Made by a program: the position numbers and the translations under genes
Shown: piece by piece, positions 51,758 through 56,798 of the stretch
Numbering within the stretch: position 1 is the first letter of the stretch
How the letters are laid out: every line of letters starts with the position of its first letter
Assembly: GCA_018302815.1 (NCBI GenBank)
Contig: JAGVZE010000014.1
Location: forward strand, 1 to 56,798
DNA from: Candidatus Woesearchaeota archaeon
GTDB taxonomy: Archaea > Nanobdellota > Nanobdellia > Woesearchaeales > ARS49
DNA length: 56,798 nt
Direction of reading: 5' to 3'
Notes under the pieces: model-generated
Seen by the model: only the letters and a program-made list of their open reading frames with translations
Told to the model about the DNA's origin: nothing
Database searches by the model: none

Positions 51758-52332
51758 TCTTTCTTCCCCTTCTCTGTTTTCTCAGCTGCTGGAGCTGGTT
51801 GTTCTTCCGCCGCGATCCATTCTATTTTTCCAAGGCCGGGTTGCCTCATTGTGAGGCCGATCTTGGGGTTCGTGACGTCTTTGAATGATACTGCGATGAC
51901 TCGTGCTCTGCACGTGTCTCCGACTTTGAGGCTTCTTTTGCTGTCTCTTCCGCTCAATGTTTTGTCTTTTGAGAATGTGACAAAGTCGTCCATTGTTTGG
52001 CTGATGTGTATCATGCCGTCAATCGGTCCTAGCGTTATGAATGCGCCGAAGTCTGCGATGTCTTTTATCCTGCCGGCGAGCACTTCTTGCAGTTCTGGCT
52101 GGAAGACTAAGAGTTCAAAGGTTGTTTCGAAGTAGCTTGCGCCATCTCCTGGAATGACTACTCCTTCTCCGATTTGTTTGACAGTCGCAACGTCGATGAC
52201 GACTCCTAGTGCTGGGTCTATCATGCCGTCGTATTTTTGCTTGACTGCTTTGAGTACTGCTTCTTCAACGTTGAATGTGAAGAATCTCGGGCTGACTCTG
52301 ATGTGGTCCTGTACTTCTACTTTGTAAAACAT
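51754..52332 (-). CDS. rpo7: RNA polymerase subunit Rpo7 (E')
   Basis: 192 residues. N-terminal tip domain (MFYKVEVQDHIRVSP), then an S1 RNA-binding domain (IKDIADFGAFITLGPIDGMI). With Rpo4 it forms the polymerase stalk. C-terminal Ala/Glu/Lys tail. It heads an operon with spt4, S24e and S27ae. Its leader carries a hairpin and ribosome binding site. Confidence 0.95.
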   Translation of the reverse strand: MFYKVEVQDHIRVSPRFFTFNVEEAVLKAVKQKYDGMIDPALGVVIDVATVKQIGEGVVIPGDGASYFETTFELLVFQPELQEVLAGRIKDIADFGAFITLGPIDGMIHISQTMDDFVTFSKDKTLSGRDSKRSLKVGDTCRARVIAVSFKDVTNPKIGLTMRQPGLGKIEWIAAEEQPAPAAEKTEKGKKE

Positions 52333-52342
52333 GGTTTTTGTT

Positions 52343-52432
52343 CCTCCGTTAGGGTTTGCATCAATACTATTGGCCTGGAGAGAACCAACGGTATCTCATA
52401 CTGTTGTGGCAGAAGGGTTCGTTTATAAAGTT
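52343..52432 (-). promoter_or_regulatory. rpo7 operon leader: TATA box, hairpin and RBS
   Basis: Minus strand: a CTTTATAAAC box (52423-52432), then about 70 nt of 5' leader. AACCAACGG (52383-52391) pairs with CCGTT-AG-GGTT (52346-52356). The latter overlaps two bases of the GGAGG ribosome binding site (52343-52347). The structure could limit translation; this genome usually has no leader. Confidence 0.55.
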
Positions 52433-52540
52433 AATTATTATCTATATTGGTAATAATGTGAAGCGGTCTGACTTAAAAATAGTCACTTGAAAGTAGCAAA
52501 AATAGAAAGATTTAAATAAAAGAGTGCGAATCTCATCATC

Positions 52541-52915
52541 ATGAACACCTTCCTCAGGCTCGCGAAAGGCAAAAAGACGATACAGACAATAGTGGGTGAA
52601 CTGCCAGCCGATGCCTCCTATGCCAAAAGGTTTGACGGCTTCGTGGAACAATCTGATGATTTTCCTCGATTTCTCCATCTTTGGAATGAGGGTGGTGAAA
52701 CGTTGGATTTAGTGTGCAAAAAGAACTTTCTCACGAAAAATGGCTTGTCAGCGGTAGGTCAACCATGTGTTCTTCACTTTTATGAGGCTCCCGACAGTTG
52801 GTACGTTCAGGCAGAAGCTGTTTGCACGCCAGAGGAACTGGTGAGGCTCCCGCTTCTTGATTTGGATGTGTCTGCTTTCAAGGGGAGAGAAGATACAACA
52901 GATAATTTATCGTGA
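52541..52915 (+). CDS. Hypothetical protein
   Basis: 124 residues, soluble, mixed alpha/beta. No recognised motif. A GATTTAAATA box lies about 25 nt before the ATG. The next gene starts 9 nt after the stop, so the two form a unit. Function unknown. Confidence 0.55.
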   Translation: MNTFLRLAKGKKTIQTIVGELPADASYAKRFDGFVEQSDDFPRFLHLWNEGGETLDLVCKKNFLTKNGLSAVGQPCVLHFYEAPDSWYVQAEAVCTPEELVRLPLLDLDVSAFKGREDTTDNLS

Positions 52916-52924
52916 GGCGACACA

Positions 52925-53359
52925 ATGACAAACAACCAATCAAGTGACGAACCAACTCCAGAACAGCTCGCAACTGAGCTTAGGCTTGCATTGCTTGGTC
53001 TTGGTGAAACAAAGCCGATACGCAAAGGTCTTGGTGAGTTGATGCCTGAGCATATAGAAGTTGATGAGCATTATCTTTTCAGATTTATTCCGGCGCCTGG
53101 TTCTGATGATTACGCTCATCAGGTTGAAGCGTTGGCTACTAAGAAAGGCGTCTATCTTCCTGGATGGTGCCAGCACGGTATATTTTCAATGCCTGATATG
53201 CCTCATGTCGGTTATTACGATAGAAATCAAAGAACTGGCAAGATAACAATGATCCACGTTCCTTCTGACGTCGTTGATTTGATATACGGTGCGAACATAG
53301 AAGAAATGAAGCGAAACTATGGTGATGGCGAGTGGGAAGTTCTCGAGCGCAGTGTTTAA
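52925..53359 (+). CDS. Hypothetical protein
   Basis: 144 residues, acidic N-terminus, then a region with VEALATKKGVYLPGWCQHGI and VGYYDRNQRTGKITMIHV that may bind nucleic acid or metal. No named family. Its 3' end overlaps the convergent 66-residue gene by 4 nt. Function unknown. Confidence 0.5.
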   Translation: MTNNQSSDEPTPEQLATELRLALLGLGETKPIRKGLGELMPEHIEVDEHYLFRFIPAPGSDDYAHQVEALATKKGVYLPGWCQHGIFSMPDMPHVGYYDRNQRTGKITMIHVPSDVVDLIYGANIEEMKRNYGDGEWEVLERSV

Positions 53360-53556
53360 GCATTGAACGTAGAGAACTCTTCTGAATATGCTTTTTCCTG
53401 TTGTTCGAGCCATGTGCGAAGAACGGTGAGTACAACTTCTTTGGGAAGTATTTTGCTCTCTGCGTAGACTCGATATCCTAGAACTGCCTCTCGGGGTCCG
53501 GCGAAGTGCGGCATTATTCCAAGCACAAACGCGGCTGCGGGGCTTTCAGGATTCAT
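53356..53556 (-). CDS. Small hypothetical protein
   Basis: 66 residues. PESPAAAFVLGIMPHFAGP at the start is hydrophobic with a Pro turn, then helical. Overlaps the 44-residue gene upstream (ATGA) and the convergent gene downstream. Unknown. Confidence 0.55.
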   Translation of the reverse strand: MNPESPAAAFVLGIMPHFAGPREAVLGYRVYAESKILPKEVVLTVLRTWLEQQEKAYSEEFSTFNA

Positions 53557-53687
53557 ACATCAACTCCGAGCATTTTCCAAAGCTCTTTCCATAGTTTTTC
53601 CTGCGCGGGAGTAGGCTTTTTTTCTTTTCTGCAAAATGGCCTGATGTCGATTGGCGGGTTGCACTTGATGTAGTATTTTTGTATCAT
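53553..53687 (-). CDS. 44-residue protein
   Basis: ATG at 53687, TGA overlapping the start of the next gene (ATGA). The sequence MIQKYYIKCNPPIDIRPFCR, then KPTPAQEKLWKELWK, looks coding: two Cys and an amphipathic helix. The tight coupling to the 66-residue gene supports it. Confidence 0.6.
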   Translation of the reverse strand: MIQKYYIKCNPPIDIRPFCRKEKKPTPAQEKLWKELWKMLGVDV

Positions 53688-53766
53688 GTATCTTTAACTG
53701 GTTTACCCCTTAATATGCCTTTTCAGAAAATTCTTGGAAGCTTTCCAATCCAGTTCAGGACTTTCT

Positions 53767-54150
53767 TTACGCTCCAATATATTCCAGCTTCCTCTCTCCG
53801 CGTATGATGATGACTGGCTGTCCTTTCTTTTTCAATTTCTGTTTCAGCTCTCTGTCCATTGTTGCCACGATGTGATTCTCATCCGCCCTGTCAATGAGCA
53901 ATTTGTCTGTGTGCCCGCCTGAGGTCATCGCAATGCTGACGTGCTTAGTCAATAGTATCGTTCGCGCGAGTTTGGCGAGTGCTCCTTCTTTTTTGCCTCG
54001 CGCGGCTACAGTGTCAAGTTCTTCAAGAGTTCTATCCAAAACTGCAACTTCAAAAGTGGTATCTAGTATGCGCGTGAGTTCAGAATGGATGTCGATTCTA
54101 TGCTTTGCGCACTCGATTAGGAAGTTGGTGTCTATTAAGATGGTTTTCAT
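53767..54150 (-). CDS. PIN-domain RNase, Fcf1/Utp24-like (COG1412 type)
   Basis: 127 residues. LIDTNFLIECAK at the start, EELDTVAARGKKEGALAKLA in the middle (catalytic Glu), and HIVATMDRELKQKL near the end. This is the archaeal PIN of the Fcf1 type, implicated in rRNA processing. The start lies 53 nt inside the 3' end of the antiporter gene. Confidence 0.75.
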   Translation of the reverse strand: MKTILIDTNFLIECAKHRIDIHSELTRILDTTFEVAVLDRTLEELDTVAARGKKEGALAKLARTILLTKHVSIAMTSGGHTDKLLIDRADENHIVATMDRELKQKLKKKGQPVIIIRGERKLEYIGA

Positions 54151-55291
54151 ATGCCCAGGTCGTTATTGTGCTTAATATGATGGTATATAGTATGAATGCG
54201 AAGGTCATATCTAATATTATTGTTAGTCCTTCGATGTCGAAAAAAAGAAGGCTGAATACTACTGTGGCGGTTGCGATTCCTTTTGGAGCGTTCAAGGCAA
54301 TGTATGTTATTTCTCCGAGGGTGTATCCTTCAGAGTGTACGCTTAAGTATGATGCGATGAATCTGATTCCAAGATAAGTGATGAATAGGATTCCTGATGT
54401 GATAAAAAATTCTGTGGTGAGTGGGATGTTGATTGCAACTCCGGTGAGCATAAAGACGAAGATATAGAGTGCTTTGGTGAGTACGCTTTCTATTCCAAGA
54501 AGGGTTACTTTTTCTTTTACATATACGTTTCCAAAGAAGAATCCAAGGGCTGTGACTGCAAGTACTCCTGAGCCTCCGAGGTTTTCTGCAAGTACATAGC
54601 TTAGGAGCGCGGCGACGATGACTGCGAGCGGAGAATATACTTCAGTGTATACGTGCTGCACGAGTTTGAAGAGTATTAGTCCTACAAATACTCCTGTTCC
54701 TATGCCCACTATTATGTTCATTACGAGCGGCGTCGTCTGTTCTATTATTTCTGAGAGTATGCTTGTCTTGATTTTCATGAAATCTATTACCAGAAAAGGC
54801 AGGATTACTGTGATTGGCGTGTTGAATATGCTTTCTAGTTTTAGAAGTACGACTTCGCGCGCTTTGCTTGCCAGAGGCAAAAGTGCTTCAGGTGATGTTC
54901 CAACCATTAGTGTGGCGAATAGTATGCTGCTCCAAAGCGGCAGCCCGAGTATGAAGTGCGCGGCCACGCTAAATAGCGCAAGGATTAGCACGGTGAATAT
55001 GAACATTAGTCGTATCGCTTTTAGGCTGAAATTATCGAGCTCCCGTAGTCTGATTCGCGCGGTGCTATCGAACACTATCATTGCAAGTGCGAGTATGCTA
55101 ACGCTTGAGAGGAATACTTCTGGGAATTGTACGAGTGATTCTCCTTTGAATTGCATTTTTCCAAAAAGCATTCCTGCGAGTATTAGTAGAAGCATATCTG
55201 GAAGTTTTAGTTTGCTTGCGACAAAACTGCAGATGACGCCGACGAATAGGAGGACGGCGATTGTTGTGGTTACGAGAAGCGCTTCTTGCAT
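54098..55291 (-). CDS. Cation/proton antiporter (CPA family)
   Basis: 397 residues, about twelve membrane helices. Segments such as LLLILAGMLFGK and LFATLMVGTSPEALLPL mark the NhaP/CPA1-type fold. The usual TDP/ND motif in the ion-binding helix reads TSPE here, so the carboxylate may be shifted. C-terminal RCK domains are absent. Substrate Na+ or K+ is inferred. Confidence 0.75.
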   Translation of the reverse strand: MQEALLVTTTIAVLLFVGVICSFVASKLKLPDMLLLILAGMLFGKMQFKGESLVQFPEVFLSSVSILALAMIVFDSTARIRLRELDNFSLKAIRLMFIFTVLILALFSVAAHFILGLPLWSSILFATLMVGTSPEALLPLASKAREVVLLKLESIFNTPITVILPFLVIDFMKIKTSILSEIIEQTTPLVMNIIVGIGTGVFVGLILFKLVQHVYTEVYSPLAVIVAALLSYVLAENLGGSGVLAVTALGFFFGNVYVKEKVTLLGIESVLTKALYIFVFMLTGVAINIPLTTEFFITSGILFITYLGIRFIASYLSVHSEGYTLGEITYIALNAPKGIATATVVFSLLFFDIEGLTIILDMTFAFILYTIILSTITTWAYENHLNRHQLPNRVRKA

Positions 55292-55400
55292 TGTTCACCT
55301 GCTTTTGTGTTTTGTCAAGGCAAGTTGCTTTAAAAGGTTTGTGTGCGGTCGCAGGCGTTGGCATCAGCACATTTTTAAATTGTCGAACGCTTGTGCGGGT

Positions 55401-56651
55401 ATGCGTCCATCTTCCATGTTTTCATCGGTTATAAGAGAGATATCTCCCTTAGTTGGTGAGCGTGAGCGCGCGTTAGCTCACGTTAACGTTTTTCTTGGAT
55501 CACTTAACGCTGAGCTTAAGCGTATGAATGTGAAGGCAAAGGCGGTTCTTGGTGGCAGCTACGCGAAGGATACTTGGCTTTCAGGTGATTATGATGTTGA
55601 TGTGTTTGTGAAGTTCGATCTTTCGCATAAAGAGGAGAATTTGAGCGATATGCTAGAACGGGCTCTGCGAAAGTTCAGCCATGAGCGTATTCATGGCAGC
55701 CGTGATTATTTTTGGGTTAGAAACGATATCAAGTACGAGCTTGTTCCGGTGCTTGACATCAAGAAGCCGTCGGACGCAGAGAACGTGACTGATTTCTCTC
55801 CTTGGCATGTTAAATGGGTTAATTCTTTCGGAAAAAAATACAAGGATGACATTCGTCTGGTGAAGAAGTTCTGTAAATCGTCCAAGTGTTATGGTGCTGA
55901 GAGTTATATCCGTGGTTTTTCAGGTCACGTTGTTGACATTTTGACTATTCATTATAAGGGTTTTACCAATCTTTTGAAGGCTGCGATTAAGTGGAAGCCA
56001 AAGGTTGTTATCGACCCTAAGAACGTGTTCAAGGGTAAGGCGTTGATGATGCTTAACAAGAGTAAGACCGAAGGTCCGATGGTTTTGGTCGATCCTGTTC
56101 AGCCTGACCGTAACGCTGCTGCTGCTTTGACGCAGGAGAATCTTGAAAAATTTATTGCAGCGGCAAAGGCGTTCCTTAAAAAGCCGAGCATGGATTTCTT
56201 TGTTGTGCAGCCAATTGATTTTGTGAAGCTAGCGAAAAAAGGGCAGTTAGTCACGCTTGAAGTTGATACCTTGGATGATAAGGAGGATGTCGCCGGAACG
56301 AAGTTTGTTCGCGCGTTTGAGCATTGTAGGGATGAACTTAGCGAGTTCAAGGTTCTTGATTCAGGTTGGATTTGGGACAGGAAAAAGAATGGCAAGTGGT
56401 GGTTTGTTTTGAAGGAGAAATCGCTTTCAAAGACGAAAGATTGGCCCGGCCCTCCTCTTAAGATGCAAAGCGCGGTCAAACAGTTCAAACAAGCGCACAA
56501 AGACACGTTTTCTAAATCAGGACGGATTTGGGCAAAAGTCAAGCGTGATGTGACAGACCCTCAATCATTGCTTAAATCTGTTTGCGTGAATATTTATGTG
56601 AAATCTCGCGTAGTTCGCGCGGTTGTTTCGCAGAATAAGAATGTTTATTAA
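55401..56651 (+). CDS. cca: CCA-adding enzyme, archaeal class I
   Basis: 416 residues from the ATG at 55401, with a TTTTTAAAT box at 55371-55379. Nucleotidyltransferase motif GGSYAKDTWLSGDYDVDVFV has the GS...DxD carboxylates. RGFSGHVVDILTIHYKG and the C-terminal FVLKEKSLSKTKDWPGPP fit the archaeal class I enzyme. It adds CCA to tRNAs; none of the four tRNAs here encode it. The frame stays open for another 780 nt upstream, antisense to the antiporter, which is not coding. Confidence 0.93.
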   Translation: MRPSSMFSSVIREISPLVGERERALAHVNVFLGSLNAELKRMNVKAKAVLGGSYAKDTWLSGDYDVDVFVKFDLSHKEENLSDMLERALRKFSHERIHGSRDYFWVRNDIKYELVPVLDIKKPSDAENVTDFSPWHVKWVNSFGKKYKDDIRLVKKFCKSSKCYGAESYIRGFSGHVVDILTIHYKGFTNLLKAAIKWKPKVVIDPKNVFKGKALMMLNKSKTEGPMVLVDPVQPDRNAAAALTQENLEKFIAAAKAFLKKPSMDFFVVQPIDFVKLAKKGQLVTLEVDTLDDKEDVAGTKFVRAFEHCRDELSEFKVLDSGWIWDRKKNGKWWFVLKEKSLSKTKDWPGPPLKMQSAVKQFKQAHKDTFSKSGRIWAKVKRDVTDPQSLLKSVCVNIYVKSRVVRAVVSQNKNVY

Positions 56652-56675
56652 TTGGTTTTTATTGTCTTGTTCTTT

Positions 56676-56798
56676 ATGTCTGATGAAAAGTTGCGTGATT
56701 TGGAGCGAAAAGCGCATCGTAGTGGTGCGGCGCAGGATATTTTTGCGGTTCGTGTTGAGCGTAAGCGTATTGGTTTGAGTGCTGGTTTGGATTTGTGT
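56676..56798 (+). CDS. DGR target paralogue (5' part, cut by window edge)
   Basis: First 41 codons (MSDEKLRDLERKAHRSG...). They match the N-terminus of the gene at 8500 (MADVKLSDLKRKAASG...). The last 21 nt here are identical to 8599-8619. The 35-nt leader also aligns without gaps and overlaps the end of cca. The C-terminal variable region, if any, lies outside. Confidence 0.7.
   Translation, partial: MSDEKLRDLERKAHRSGAAQDIFAVRVERKRIGLSAGLDLC

Noticed and set aside
54618-55400. In-frame extension upstream of cca
   Set aside because: It is antisense to the antiporter gene, low-complexity Ser/Thr/Ile, and a TATA box points to the ATG at 55401.
1-56798. CRISPR arrays and rRNA genes
   Set aside because: No regularly spaced direct repeats or rRNA-like sequence were seen on either strand.
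1-56798. DGR template repeat
   Set aside because: No second copy of the variable 3' end of the gene at 8500 was found in the window.

Overview
The window is chromosomal DNA from an archaeon, most likely a DPANN-type lineage (Woesearchaeota, Pacearchaeota or Diapherotrites grade; inferred from gene content and short proteins, not from a marker tree). Archaeal hallmarks include aIF5A, L40e, S24e, S27ae, Spt4, Rpo7, RfcL, aMBF1, Cdc48, GatD/GatE, RtcB with archease, a class I CCA-adding enzyme, and tRNAs without encoded CCA. Most genes look leaderless: a TTTAAA or TTTATA box lies about 25-30 nt before the ATG. A few genes carry a GGTGAT-type ribosome binding site instead. Core genes use GT-rich, CGT-type codons. 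Several accessory stretches are richer in A and use AAA/AGA codons: about 7.9-8.35, 16.5-17.6, 20.4-21.3, 29.15-30.1, 31.2-32.6 and 43.7-44.0 kb.

Layout. 0-0.6 kb: 3' part of a diversity-generating-retroelement (DGR) type reverse transcriptase. 0.6-7.5 kb: aMBF1, a lipoprotein, an ABC exporter pair, cysS, an RNA m5C methyltransferase and a PUA protein. 7.6-8.35 kb: divergent winged-helix genes around two palindromic operators. 8.5-9.27 kb: a candidate DGR target gene; a paralogue with a similar leader starts at the right edge (56.68 kb). 9.3-15.2 kb: valS, rfcL, aIF5A, L40e and a site-2 protease. 16.5-20.3 kb: a LAGLIDADG endonuclease gene running into the 3' end of rtcB, then archease. 20.3-21.55 kb: a small accessory patch next to tRNA-Pro with a duplicated half tRNA. 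21.6-27.9 kb: nucleotide and cofactor genes, a two-gene form of a Tpa1-like oxygenase, TatD, a cation exchanger and type II pantothenate kinase. 28-34.2 kb: Cdc48 with a large coiled-coil insertion, then two metallopeptidases. 35-42.6 kb: gatD/UPF0248/gatE, a glycosyltransferase, tRNA-Arg/truD and adk. 42.6-50.7 kb: an intron-containing tRNA-Thr beside a tRNA-like duplicate, a VapBC pair, hemerythrin and a run of exported proteins that includes a large secreted protein with a caspase-like motif pair. 51-52.4 kb: the rpo7-spt4-rps24e-rps27ae operon. 52.5-56.8 kb: small unknown genes, a PIN protein, an antiporter, cca and the DGR-target paralogue.

The most novel signal is a family of five short structured repeats (about 1.1, 15.2, 21.3, 31.0 and 34.2 kb). 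Each has a left hairpin, a conserved GACAGAAATTGC linker, and a right hairpin ending in a T-rich tail. One copy is cleanly inserted in a duplicated tRNA-Pro half whose uninterrupted counterpart lies 90 bp away, so the window itself shows a filled and an empty site. The other four overlap or abut stop codons. The second system is the dispersed archaeal DGR: an RT at one edge, and two members of one target family with similar 35-nt leaders at 8.5 and 56.7 kb.
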